64,000 nt of DNA from Rhodospirillum sp. GTDB lineage: Bacteria > Pseudomonadota > Alphaproteobacteria > Rhodospirillales > Rhodospirillaceae. The stretch lies in contig JAIOYK010000011.1 in NCBI GenBank assembly GCA_021741145.1, forward strand, positions 1-64,000, read 5' to 3'. Shown in pieces: positions 19,123 through 28,934 of this stretch. The notes under the pieces are model-generated. The model had not been told where the DNA came from. It did not search any database and worked only from the letters and a program-made list of their open reading frames with translations. Positions within the stretch are counted from its first letter, which is position 1, and each line of letters begins with the position of its first letter. Both the position numbers and the translations under genes were made by a program.

Positions 19123-19191
19123 TGCTGGAACCGCTCCTAAGAACCCGTGGAACCACCCCCTTGGTGGTCCTCACGCCCCTTTTTTTGAAAC

Positions 19192-19218
19192 ACAAAAACC
19201 TCCGCGTATCGGCGGAGG
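19192..19218 (-). terminator. rho-independent terminator downstream of dadA
   Basis: Minus strand CCTCCGC-CGATAC-GCGGAGG followed by TTTTTGTG. Confidence 0.7.
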
Positions 19219-19231
19219 AATGAGATTAATT

Positions 19232-20512
19232 TTACCGATATCCCAGGAACCGGTCCAATCCAAGTCCTTTTGTCTCAATTTCCGGTTTTGTTCCGGTTAC
19301 GATGGCCGAGAGGAGCTTTCCCGAGCCGCAAGCCATGGTCCAGCCCAGTGTTCCGTGTCCGGTATTAACGTAAAGATTGTTAAATCCGGGAGCTTGACCA
19401 ATGATCGGGACGGAATCCGGCGTTTTCGGACGCAAACCGCACCATGCGGAGGCGGTATCGAAGTCTCCGGCTTCGGGAAAGAGGGCCTGGGCCTCGCGGG
19501 TGATTAAGTCGACCCGGGCCTGGGTCAAGGTGGTGTTCCATCCGGTGAATTCCGCGGTTCCCGCGGCCCGTAGACGGGTCCCCAGGCGTGAATAGACCAT
19601 GCGTTGGCCCTCGTCCGTCAAGGAAACCTCCGGTGCGCCAGCGGGGTTGGACACCTCGAGGGTGATGGAATAGCCCTTCGCCGGATAGACCGGCAGGCGG
19701 AGGCCGACGGTCCGGGCGAGGAAGGGGGAATAGCTTCCCAGGGCCAGGACCACCTGGTCGGCCCGCAAGGGGCCCTTGTCCGTGACCACGCCAATGATCT
19801 TCCGGCCCGATGTCTCCAGGGATGCCTCCAGACCAAGGATGGCGTGCCCGCCCAGGAAGGTCACGCCCAGGTCCCTAGCCTTTTCGAACAGGGCCCTGGT
19901 GAACAGGTGGGCGTCGCCACTTTCATCCTCGGCGGCCAGGATCCCCCCGGCGAGCCGGCTTTCCACCCGGGCCAGCGCTGGTTCCAGGGCCACGCAGGCC
20001 GAGGGGGACAGGGCCTTTTGGTGGAGTCCCCAATCCTCGGTCCGGGCCATGGCCTTCAGGCCCTTCCCATATTCCCGAGGATCCCGATAGATCTTGAGGA
20101 TGCCCTTGGTCTTCTGGTCGTATTCGAGCCCCAGTTCCGCGCGGAGGGCCTTCAGGGTCGCCCGGCTGTATAGGGCGATCCGCACCGCCCGCTCCATGTT
20201 TCGGTCATAGGCCCCCGGTGTGCAATTGGCCAGGAAGCGGAGCCCCCAACTCCAGAGCGCCGGATCCCAGCGGCCCCAACGGACCGCCAGGGGCGCGTCC
20301 GTCCGCCCCATCCAGCGCAGCGCCAGGGCCGGGGTCGAGGGGTGGGCCCAGGGCTGTGTATGGCAAGCGGAGATCTGTCCGCCGTTGGCGAAGCTGGTCT
20401 CCAGTCCCGGCCCCGGTTGGCGGTCGACGACCGTGACGGTTTCCCCCGCCCTGGCCAGGAAATAGGCGGAGGTGACCCCGATCAGGCCCGCCCCCAGCAC
20501 CAATACCGTCAC
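19232..20512 (-). CDS. dadA: D-amino acid dehydrogenase small subunit
   Basis: MTVLVLGAGLIGVTSAYFLARAGETVTVVDRQPGPGLETSFANGGQISACHTQPWAHPSTP...; C-terminal NLYVNTGHGTLGWTMACGSGKLLSAIV. Confidence 0.93.
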   Translation of the reverse strand: MTVLVLGAGLIGVTSAYFLARAGETVTVVDRQPGPGLETSFANGGQISACHTQPWAHPSTPALALRWMGRTDAPLAVRWGRWDPALWSWGLRFLANCTPGAYDRNMERAVRIALYSRATLKALRAELGLEYDQKTKGILKIYRDPREYGKGLKAMARTEDWGLHQKALSPSACVALEPALARVESRLAGGILAAEDESGDAHLFTRALFEKARDLGVTFLGGHAILGLEASLETSGRKIIGVVTDKGPLRADQVVLALGSYSPFLARTVGLRLPVYPAKGYSITLEVSNPAGAPEVSLTDEGQRMVYSRLGTRLRAAGTAEFTGWNTTLTQARVDLITREAQALFPEAGDFDTASAWCGLRPKTPDSVPIIGQAPGFNNLYVNTGHGTLGWTMACGSGKLLSAIVTGTKPEIETKGLGLDRFLGYR

Positions 20513-20665
20513 AGCGTCCTCTCCTTAATTCCTTGTTGGGTCCTTAAATCCTTGTTGGGCGAAATTCCCCTGTATCGGACCCCACATCGGGTTCAGACTC
20601 ACTCTTATGCTCGGAGTTCCGAAGTGTAGGGCATAGGACCGTCGGGCCTTGGGAGCAAGCATGTC

Positions 20666-22195
20666 ATGACCGGGACACGTTTTTCGGGGGAGAACCCGCT
20701 GTACCTCTTGGACGTGGCGCGCATGGGCGCCGCGGATCGGGCCGCCCTGGCCGCCGGCGTTCCGGGAGTCACCTTGATGGAGGCCGCGGGCTGGGCCGTC
20801 GCCCGGGAAATCCGCGCCCGCTGGGCACGCCGTCCGGTGTTGGTCCTGCGCGGTCCGGGCAACAACGGGGGCGATGGCTACGTGGTGGCCCGCCTGTTGG
20901 CGCGGAAAGGCTGGCCCGTGCGGCTGATGGGACTGGGGGATCCGGCCCGGCTGACGGGAGATGCCGCGGTGATGCGCGCCCTTTGGGACGGACCAGAGGA
21001 GTCCCTCGATCCCTCCGCCCTTGATCCGGACCGGACCCCCAAGGGGACATTGGTGGTTGACGCCCTGTTCGGCGCCGGGCTCGCGCGCCCCCTGGAGGGC
21101 CTCGCCCTGGAAACGGTCACCCGCCTGACCCGGGGCATCGAGGCGGGGCGCCTGACCTGCGTGGCCGTGGACATGCCCAGTGGCCTCCATGGGGATACGG
21201 GGCGGATCCTGGGGGCGGCGGCGCCCTGTGCCCTGACCGTGACCTTCTTCCGACCCAAGCCCGGCCACCTGCTCCATCCGGGACGGGATCTGCTGGGAGA
21301 CCTGGTGGTCGCGGACATCGGAATCCCGGACAGCGTTCTTGGCTCCCTCGACCCCGATTGCGCGGCCAATACCCCAGGCCTCTGGGTCTTGCCGCGTCCG
21401 GGGACGGCGGGGCATAAGTACGACCGGGGTCATGCGGTGGTGATGGGCGGCGCGCGCATGACCGGCGCGGCCCGCCTCGCCGCCCGGGGTGCCCGTCGGG
21501 TGGGGGCCGGACTGCTGACCATTGCCTGCGCCGAGGCGGCCTTCCCTCTCTACGCCGGAGACCAGCCCGGAGCCATGGTTTGGTCCCTCGATACCGACGG
21601 AGGGGTGGAGGCCCTTCTGGCCGACTCGCGCAAATCCACCTATCTGATCGGTCCCGGTCATGGGCGTGGTGCCATGACGGCCGATTTGGCCCTGACGCTG
21701 GCCCGCTCCGGTCGGGGCTTGGTGTTGGATGCCGATGCCCTGACAAGCCTGTCTGGACGCCTGGGTGACCTGCGCGCGGCCCTGTCCGGCCCCTGCGTGG
21801 TCACACCTCACGACGGGGAGTGGGCCGCCCTCTTTGGCGGAGAGGGGGCGGACCCCGGCGCCGACCGCCTGACCCGTGCCCGCGACGCGGCACGGGCCGG
21901 GGGAATGGTCGTGCTGCTCAAGGGGCCGGACACGGTCATCGCCGCGCCGGACGGCCGGGCGGCCATCGCCGCCAACGCCCCGCCGGATTTGGCCACGGCG
22001 GGCAGTGGCGACGTTCTCGCGGGTATGGTGACCGGATTGCTTGCCCAGGGCCTGCCCGCCTTCGAGGCGGCCTGCGCGGGGGTTTGGCTCCACGGGGCTG
22101 CGGGACAGGTGGCTGGACCGGGGCTGATCGCCGAAGACCTGCCCGAGGCCCTGCCAAGGATCTTTCGGATCCTGGAGGAGAGGGGAGAGGAATAA
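20666..22195 (+). CDS. nnr: bifunctional NAD(P)H-hydrate epimerase / ADP-dependent dehydratase
   Basis: LMEAAGWAVAREI...VLRGPGNNGGDGYVVARLL; VVTPHDGEWAALFG; VLLKGPDTVIAAPDGRAAIAANAPPDLATAGSGDVLAGMVTGLLAQG. Confidence 0.93.
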   Translation: MTGTRFSGENPLYLLDVARMGAADRAALAAGVPGVTLMEAAGWAVAREIRARWARRPVLVLRGPGNNGGDGYVVARLLARKGWPVRLMGLGDPARLTGDAAVMRALWDGPEESLDPSALDPDRTPKGTLVVDALFGAGLARPLEGLALETVTRLTRGIEAGRLTCVAVDMPSGLHGDTGRILGAAAPCALTVTFFRPKPGHLLHPGRDLLGDLVVADIGIPDSVLGSLDPDCAANTPGLWVLPRPGTAGHKYDRGHAVVMGGARMTGAARLAARGARRVGAGLLTIACAEAAFPLYAGDQPGAMVWSLDTDGGVEALLADSRKSTYLIGPGHGRGAMTADLALTLARSGRGLVLDADALTSLSGRLGDLRAALSGPCVVTPHDGEWAALFGGEGADPGADRLTRARDAARAGGMVVLLKGPDTVIAAPDGRAAIAANAPPDLATAGSGDVLAGMVTGLLAQGLPAFEAACAGVWLHGAAGQVAGPGLIAEDLPEALPRIFRILEERGEE

Positions 22196-22279
22196 GGATT
22201 CGGTTGGGGGCTTGACCGCGCCTCTCTCCCGTGGTTCCGTCCCCTGTGGAAGAAGAAAAAGGTTTGGAGTTACAATACG

Positions 22280-23725
22280 ATGACACGTGATGCGGTGCCC
22301 GCTTCCCCGGGGGTGATGGCCCGGCTGTCGGCCCTTTGGCGGGATATTTCCTGGTCCCGGGCCGGGATTTCCCTGGACAACCTGTCTCCGGATCTGCCCG
22401 ACGGCGAAATGGATGGCGTCCGCCTTCAGCTTCACGATTGCCTGGAAGGGAAGGGGGGCGAGGTCTCCGCCCGCTCCCGGGCCGCGGCCCTGGGACGGGC
22501 CTATCTTGCCCTCTCGCCCGAAGGGCGGCTGCGTTTTCTGACCTTGCTGGCGTCGGAATTCGCCCCGGACCGGAGTCGGATCGAGGAGGCCGCCCGCACT
22601 CTGGCCGACCTGCCGGCCGACGCCGACCCAGAGACCATTGATTGGGCCGAGACGCGCCTTCGTCGCACCCTGGTGGCGCCACGCCGGACCCTGCTGACGC
22701 AATTCAATGCCTTGCCGGAGGGGGTGAAGTTCCTGGTGGACATGCGGGCGGAGTTGCTGCGCCATATGTCCGGCGATCCGGCCTTGAAAGGGCTGGAGCG
22801 GGACCTGCGGGACCTTCTGTCCGCCTGGTTCGATGTGGGGTTCCTGGAATTGAAACGGGTGACCTGGGAATCCTCCGCCGCGTTTCTGGAAAAGATCATC
22901 ACCTATGAGGCCGTCCATGCCATCCAAAGTTGGGAGGACCTGAAGAACCGCCTGGACCGGGATCGGCGGCTCTATGCCTTTGTCCATCCGCGCATGCCCG
23001 ATGAACCCCTGATCTTCGTGGAAGTCGCCCTTGTCAACGGCATCAGCGAAGGGATCGGTGGTCTACTGGACTTGAACGCGCCGGTTCTTGACCCGGCCGT
23101 CGCGGACACCGCCATCTTCTATTCCATCTCGAATGCCCAGGCGGGATTGGCGGGGATCAGCTTTGGGAATTTCCTCATCAAACGGGTGGTGGAAACCTTG
23201 CGCCGGGAATTGCCGGGCTTGAAGGCCTTTTCAACCCTGTCCCCCATCCCCGGGTTCCGCCGATGGCTGGAGAGTCGTCTGGGCGAGGGCGATAAGGCTC
23301 TCCTCTTGCCCGCGGAACGGAAGGCTTTGAAGGCCGTGGGCGACGCAGGGCCGAAGGGAGCCCTCAAGCGTTTGGTGGAGGACGACAACTGGACCACCAA
23401 TCCCGAGGCGGAAGAAGCCCTGAAATCGCCGCTGACCCGTCTCTGCGCCCGTTATTTGACCCGGGAACGCCGCCCAGCGGATCCGGACCGGGGCAGGGAC
23501 GCGCGGGCCCTGGATCCGGTGGCCCACTTCCACCTGACCAATGGCGCGCGGGTGGAGCGGATCAACTGGCGAGGAGATCTGTCGAGCAATGGTTTGCGGC
23601 AGTCCGTCGGGATGATGGTGAACTATCTCTATAAACTCGATGACATCGAGCGGAACCACGAGGCCTATCAGGACAAGGCCACCGTCGCGGCGAGCACCGC
23701 GGTGAAGGCCTTGGCCAAGGGCTAG
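22280..23725 (+). CDS. malonyl-CoA decarboxylase
   Basis: VHAIQSWEDLKNRLDRDRRLYAFVHPRMPDEPLIFVEVALVNGISEGI; FYSISNAQAGLAGISFGNFLIKRVVETL; AHFHLTNGARVERINWRGDLSSNGLRQSVGMMVNYLY. Confidence 0.95.
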   Translation: MTRDAVPASPGVMARLSALWRDISWSRAGISLDNLSPDLPDGEMDGVRLQLHDCLEGKGGEVSARSRAAALGRAYLALSPEGRLRFLTLLASEFAPDRSRIEEAARTLADLPADADPETIDWAETRLRRTLVAPRRTLLTQFNALPEGVKFLVDMRAELLRHMSGDPALKGLERDLRDLLSAWFDVGFLELKRVTWESSAAFLEKIITYEAVHAIQSWEDLKNRLDRDRRLYAFVHPRMPDEPLIFVEVALVNGISEGIGGLLDLNAPVLDPAVADTAIFYSISNAQAGLAGISFGNFLIKRVVETLRRELPGLKAFSTLSPIPGFRRWLESRLGEGDKALLLPAERKALKAVGDAGPKGALKRLVEDDNWTTNPEAEEALKSPLTRLCARYLTRERRPADPDRGRDARALDPVAHFHLTNGARVERINWRGDLSSNGLRQSVGMMVNYLYKLDDIERNHEAYQDKATVAASTAVKALAKG

Positions 23726-23750
23726 GAGACAAACCATAAGCATGGAAAAC

Positions 23751-23787
23751 GAAACCGGGCCGGAGGGATCCCCCCTGGCCCGGTTTC
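23751..23787 (+). terminator. terminator-like hairpin after malonyl-CoA decarboxylase
   Basis: Perfect 11-bp stem gaaaccgggcc/ggcccggtttc. No long U-tract. Confidence 0.45.
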
Positions 23788-24004
23788 CCCGGTGATCCCA
23801 TGGTCGGACCACCCTCGGGCGGCCTTGATGATGGTGTTCAATTCCGTCGCGGCGAAGGCGGGGCTTACTGTCTGGTATTCCGTCCCGGGGCGTTCGGGTG
23901 AAGCGGTCCCTCCGAAAAGGAGCCGAGGTCTCGTCGGAGCGTTTCCCTTGCAAGGCGCGTCGTGCTGTGGGATAACCCGCGCTCGCCGTCGGAGGACGAT
24001 ACAG

Positions 24005-24089
24005 GCGGGCGTGGTGGAATTGGTAGACACGCTGGTTTTAGGTACCAGTGGCTTTGGCCGTGGGGGTTCAAGTCCCTCCGCCCGCACCA
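24005..24089 (+). tRNA. tRNA-Leu (anticodon UAG)
   Basis: Acceptor gcgggcg/cgcccgc, long variable arm, anticodon loop TTTAGGT (TAG), T-arm GGTTCAAGTCC, encoded CCA. Confidence 0.93.
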
Positions 24090-24308
24090 TGTCTGATAAA
24101 CGGCGCCGGTTTCATGCCGGGTCGACGCGCGTCTCCCTCGGTCTCCGAAGTTGTCGCGCGCGCTTGGTTTGTTTCGAACCCTCCCGTGGTTCGAAAATCG
24201 CGCTTCGGGGATCCCCTGGTTCGGATATCCCGAGGCGTGACCCCGTTTCCGCCCCACGGACAGTCGTCCGGTGGCGGGCGGCCCGTTGAACGTTGGGTCA
24301 TCGTGCGA

Positions 24309-24364
24309 GACCCTTGGATCAAGCTCCGCCGGTTTGAGTGGCGGGGTGACCCTGATCCAGGGTC
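24309..24364. repeat. long imperfect hairpin in the tRNA-Leu to tig interval
   Basis: gacccttggatca / tgatccagggtc pairs over 12 bp with one bulge, with ccgcc/ggcgg nested inside. Confidence 0.5.
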
Positions 24365-24512
24365 GGGAAGGGAAGGGACTTCCAGTCCGCTTTCCACCCT
24401 GTCCGGGCACGGTGGTCTGGAATCTGGAATTGTCGCGGCGGCGGCGTGGAAGACCGGTACCCACGTTCGCGTTCGCCGCCTTGCACACGCCAAGGTCGTT
24501 AGAGAACAGCCG

Positions 24513-25991
24513 ATGCAGGTCACCGAAACCCTCAATGAGTCCCTGAAGCGGGAATATAAGATCGTTATCCCCGCGACGGAAATCGACACCCGCACCACCC
24601 AGCGGCTGGAGGAGCTGAAGGATCAGGTGCGCCTGCCCGGCTTCCGCCCCGGCAAGGTGCCCCTGTCCATGATGCGCCAGCGCTATGGCAAGAGCGTCCT
24701 GGGCGAGGTCCTGGAGAAGGCCGTTCAGGAGTCCATCACCGAGGTCATTGATACCAATGGCCTGAAGCCCGCCATGCAGCCGAACGTGGATCTCGTCGGT
24801 GAAGTCGAGGATGGCAAGGACCTTGAGTTCACCATGGCCGTCGAGGTTCTGCCGGAAATCGGCGAATTAGACTTCTCTTCCGTCGCCCTTGAGCGCGAAG
24901 TGGCCGTGGTGGCCGCCGAGAAAGTCGACGAAGCCCTGGAAGATCTGCGCCAGCGGAGCAAGGCTCACGAGCCCGCCGAGGGCAAGGTCGCCGAGAATGG
25001 CGATATGGCGAAGATCGACTTCCTGGGTAAGCTGGACGGCGAACCGTTCGAGGGGGGCGCCGCGGAAGACTACGACCTGGAACTGGGCTCGGGCTCGTTT
25101 ATTCCCGGGTTCGAGGACCAGTTGGTCGGTCTGAAGGCTGGCGACGCCAAGACGGTCGAGGTTTCCTTCCCCGAGGATTACCCCGCCGAGCATTTGGCCG
25201 GTAAGCCGGTGCTCTTCGAGGTCACCGTCAAGGAAATCAAGCAGGCCATTGTTCCCGAGATCGACGACGAACTGGCCAAGAAGTTTGGCAAGGAAACCCT
25301 CGATGAGCTGAAGGAAGCCGTGCGCGGCGATCTGCAGGGCGAATACGACGAGGTGTCCAAGGCCAAGGTGAAGCGCAAGTTGCTCGATGCCCTGGCCGAT
25401 GCCTACTCCTTCGATGTGCCCGAGGGTCTGGTTTCCGCCGAGTTCGACGGGATCTGGGGGCAAATTCAGCAGGCCAAGGAGCAGGGCAGCCTGGAGGAAG
25501 AGGACGCCGGGAAGTCGGACGAGGAGCTGACCACCGAGTATCGCGCCATCGCCGAGCGTCGGGTTCGCTTGGGTCTTCTGCTGGCCGAAGTCGGCCAACG
25601 CAATGAGATCAATGTCGCTCAGGACGACCTGAACAAGGCTTTGATGCGCGAGATGCGCCGCTATCCGGGTCAGGAAGCCGCGGTGATCAACTACTACCGC
25701 AACAACCCTCAGGCGATGGACAGTCTGCGCGCTCCGGTCTTCGAGGATAAGGTCTGCGACTTTATTCTGGAACTGGCCAAGGTGACCGAGAAGTCCGTGG
25801 CGGTGGACGCCCTGTTGGCTGATCCCGACGCCGACGAGGGCGAGGAAATGCCCGCGAAGAAGTCCTCCAAAAAGGCCGCCTCGAAGAAGGCCGAGGCTGA
25901 CGCCGAGGCTGGAGATGGGAAGGGTGAAGAGAAGCCCAAGGCCAAGAAGACTCGCGCCAAGAAGTCCGATGAGGCCTCCGAAGAGGGCTGA
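24513..25991 (+). CDS. tig: trigger factor
   Basis: MQVTETLNESLKREYKIVIPATEIDTRTTQRLEELKDQVRLPGFRPGKVPLSMMRQRYGKSVLGEVL. ATG at 24513; the upstream extension of the ORF track overlaps the tRNA and is rejected. Confidence 0.95.
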   Translation: MQVTETLNESLKREYKIVIPATEIDTRTTQRLEELKDQVRLPGFRPGKVPLSMMRQRYGKSVLGEVLEKAVQESITEVIDTNGLKPAMQPNVDLVGEVEDGKDLEFTMAVEVLPEIGELDFSSVALEREVAVVAAEKVDEALEDLRQRSKAHEPAEGKVAENGDMAKIDFLGKLDGEPFEGGAAEDYDLELGSGSFIPGFEDQLVGLKAGDAKTVEVSFPEDYPAEHLAGKPVLFEVTVKEIKQAIVPEIDDELAKKFGKETLDELKEAVRGDLQGEYDEVSKAKVKRKLLDALADAYSFDVPEGLVSAEFDGIWGQIQQAKEQGSLEEEDAGKSDEELTTEYRAIAERRVRLGLLLAEVGQRNEINVAQDDLNKALMREMRRYPGQEAAVINYYRNNPQAMDSLRAPVFEDKVCDFILELAKVTEKSVAVDALLADPDADEGEEMPAKKSSKKAASKKAEADAEAGDGKGEEKPKAKKTRAKKSDEASEEG

Positions 25992-26017
25992 TTTTGCCCC
26001 TTCCGACGATGAGATCG

Positions 26018-26050
26018 AAACCCCGCCGGTCCAAGATCGGCGGGGTTTTC
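26018..26050 (+). terminator. rho-independent terminator after tig
   Basis: aaaccccgccg - loop - cggcggggtttt. Confidence 0.8.
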
Positions 26051-26372
26051 CGTTGAAAACCAGGGGCGAGGATCGTTCTTGGTCCACGGTGCCTCTGGAC
26101 AGGGGGGGCGCGAACAACCTATGTAGAACCACGGGTCCCGCCGCGTTTGTCGCGAACTCCGTGGGTCTGCTCTCCCCGACCGGCCCCGTTCGCGGTGTTC
26201 TTCCCCCCGGGATTTCCAGTCCGTCGGCCAATTCCGGCCAAGTCAGTTCACAGTACGGGAGGTCCCAGCGATACGGTTGCGTCAAGCCTGACATCCCAAA
26301 GGGATGCGGGAATTGAAGTGGGCCGTGCGCGAATTTGGGGCGCTCCCCGCCAAGGGATAGCGAGACCAGCCC

Positions 26373-27026
26373 ATGATCGACCGTGATCCGATCGACGTTT
26401 TCAACAATACCCTTGTCCCCATGGTGGTGGAGCAGACCAACCGTGGGGAACGGTCCTATGATATTTATTCCCGCCTGCTGAAAGAGCGGATCATTTTCCT
26501 GACCGGTCAGGTTCACGACGGGGTCGCCAGCCTGATCTGTGCCCAGTTGTTGTTCCTGGAATCCGAGAATCCCAACAAGGACATCGCTTTCTATATCAAC
26601 TCGCCGGGCGGCGTGGTGACCAGCGGCATGGCCATCTACGACACCATGCAGTATATCCGCAGCCCCGTGTCGACCCTCTGCATCGGTCAGGCCGCCTCCA
26701 TGGGATCTCTGTTGCTTTGCGCCGGAGAGGCGGGCAAGCGGTTCGCCACCCCCAATGCCCGGATCATGATTCACCAGCCTTCGGGTGGATTCCAGGGGCA
26801 GGCCGCGGATATCGAGATCCAGGCTCGGGAGATCCTGGCCCTGCGCGAGCGTCTGAACCGCATCTACGTGAAACATTGCGACAAATCCCTTGAAACCATC
26901 GAAAAGGCCATGGATCGCGATAACTACATGACCTCGGAGGAGGCCAAGTCCTTTGGTCTGATCGATGAAGTCATCGATCGCCGCCCCAAGGACGACGAGG
27001 ACAAGGACACCAAGTCCAAGGATTAA
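26373..27026 (+). CDS. clpP: ATP-dependent Clp protease proteolytic subunit
   Basis: [57 protein letters not shown]...[11 protein letters not shown]...MIHQPSGG. Confidence 0.97.
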   Translation: MIDRDPIDVFNNTLVPMVVEQTNRGERSYDIYSRLLKERIIFLTGQVHDGVASLICAQLLFLESENPNKDIAFYINSPGGVVTSGMAIYDTMQYIRSPVSTLCIGQAASMGSLLLCAGEAGKRFATPNARIMIHQPSGGFQGQAADIEIQAREILALRERLNRIYVKHCDKSLETIEKAMDRDNYMTSEEAKSFGLIDEVIDRRPKDDEDKDTKSKD

Positions 27027-27351
27027 ACCGGTCCGTCTTTGGAAGGTCTTAGGCCCCGTCCCGCGCCCCTTGGGCGGGCCGGGGGACGGGCCTTCCAGTT
27101 GGATTGGCGGGGCGGTTCGGGGTGAAGGGGCCGTTTTGCCATTGTGTGGAACTTCCGTGACCGGCTAACATGTACCGATATTGACGTGTCTGGCGCCTGG
27201 GAAAATCCAAAGCCCTATCTCCCAAGGTGCCGCGTCAGGGCCAACCGGAGCCGGCGAGATCAAGCCGGGTTCCGGACCTCCGGCGGGTTAGGGCGTGACG
27301 CGCGGGTGGATTTGGGACCCGTGCCGGGGAAGACGAAGGAGTTTGTACAAG

Positions 27352-28620
27352 ATGTCGAAGCCTTCAGGCGGTGATTCTAAGAATACCCTCTATTGCTCGT
27401 TCTGCGGAAAGAGCCAGCATGAGGTCCGTAAGCTCATCGCCGGGCCGACGGTGTTCATCTGCGATGAATGCGTCGAGCTCTGCATGGACATCATCCGCGA
27501 GGAACATAAGACCAGCCTGGTCAAATCCCGCGACGGCGTGCCTTCGCCCAAGGAAATCCTGGGCGTTCTCGACGACTACGTGATCGGTCAAAGGCATGCC
27601 AAGAAGGTGCTGTCGGTGGCCGTCCATAACCACTACAAGCGCCTGTCCCATTCGGCCAAGAATGGGGAAGTGGAATTGGCCAAGTCGAATATCATGCTGG
27701 TGGGGCCCACCGGTTGTGGCAAAACCCTGCTGGCCCAGACCCTGGCCCGGATCCTGGATGTGCCGTTCACCATGGCCGACGCCACCACGCTGACCGAGGC
27801 CGGTTATGTGGGCGAGGACGTGGAAAACATTATCCTGAAGCTTCTTCAGGCCTCGGACTACAACGTGGAGCGGGCCCAGCGCGGCATCGTCTACATCGAC
27901 GAGATCGACAAAATCTCGCGGAAGTCCGACAACCCCTCCATCACGCGCGACGTGTCTGGAGAAGGTGTGCAGCAGGCCCTGCTGAAGATCATGGAAGGGA
28001 CAATCGCCTCCGTCCCACCCCAGGGTGGCCGGAAGCATCCCCAGCAGGAATTCCTGCAGGTCGATACCACCAATATCCTGTTTATCTGCGGCGGTGCCTT
28101 CGCTGGATTGGACAAGATCATTTCGACGCGCGGGAAAGGGTCGTCCATCGGTTTCGGCGCTGATGTCAGGGACATTGAAACCCGCCAGACCGGCGAGGTT
28201 CTTCGGTCCGTGGAGCCCGAGGATCTTCTGAAATATGGTTTGATCCCCGAATTCGTCGGCCGTCTTCCGGTGCTGGCGACTCTCGATGATCTGGACGAGG
28301 ACGCCCTGGTCGACATTTTGACCACCCCCAAGAACGCCTTGGTCAAGCAGTACCAAAAGCTGTTCGAGATGGAGAGCGTTTCCCTGGAGTTCAAGGAAGA
28401 CGCCCTTCGGGCAATCGCCAAGAAGGCCATCTTGCGCAAGACCGGTGCCCGGGGGCTGCGTTCGATCATGGAGGGCATTCTGCTCGACACCATGTTCGAC
28501 CTGCCCGGAACCGAGGGAATCGAGGAAGTGGTGGTCAACAAGGAAGTGGTCGACGGGGGCGCCGCGCCGCTGGTGATCTATTCCGATCAGCGCGTTCCCG
28601 CCGAAGGAACCAACGCCTGA
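27352..28620 (+). CDS. clpX: ATP-dependent Clp protease ATP-binding subunit ClpX
   Basis: C4 zinc finger [58 protein letters not shown] at 27352. Confidence 0.97.
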   Translation: MSKPSGGDSKNTLYCSFCGKSQHEVRKLIAGPTVFICDECVELCMDIIREEHKTSLVKSRDGVPSPKEILGVLDDYVIGQRHAKKVLSVAVHNHYKRLSHSAKNGEVELAKSNIMLVGPTGCGKTLLAQTLARILDVPFTMADATTLTEAGYVGEDVENIILKLLQASDYNVERAQRGIVYIDEIDKISRKSDNPSITRDVSGEGVQQALLKIMEGTIASVPPQGGRKHPQQEFLQVDTTNILFICGGAFAGLDKIISTRGKGSSIGFGADVRDIETRQTGEVLRSVEPEDLLKYGLIPEFVGRLPVLATLDDLDEDALVDILTTPKNALVKQYQKLFEMESVSLEFKEDALRAIAKKAILRKTGARGLRSIMEGILLDTMFDLPGTEGIEEVVVNKEVVDGGAAPLVIYSDQRVPAEGTNA

Positions 28621-28934
28621 ATGGGCGTAGGGCATCACTGTTCGTGATTGGGTCGCCGGTTCCGTCCCAAGGGGATGGGGCGGCGGCCCGGTCACGTTCG
28701 GATAAGTGTGCTCTGGACTTTTGGTCCGTGGACTTTAGGATTGCTTTCCGCCTTGTCCGTTTATCCCTTGATCGGTAAACGGGATGAGCCCAGGTTAACG
28801 GTTGAGGTGGCTCCGTCGGCGCGGAAGCCGGATGCGCGAAGGGCGGTCCTGGTTTTCGAGGCGAAGTCGACCATATCCGACGTGTCGTGCCATTCTTCCC
28901 GGGCGCACGTTCTCTTTTTAGAAAGGAAGGCCCC

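Noticed and set aside
20525-22987. 820-aa - strand ORF
   Set aside because: Antisense to nnr and malonyl-CoA decarboxylase; no recognisable domains.
24048-24512. N-terminal extension of the tig ORF
   Set aside because: Overlaps the tRNA-Leu gene and structured spacer; trigger factor homology begins at the ATG at 24513.
24867-26876. 669-aa - strand ORF
   Set aside because: Antisense to tig and clpP and spans a clear terminator.
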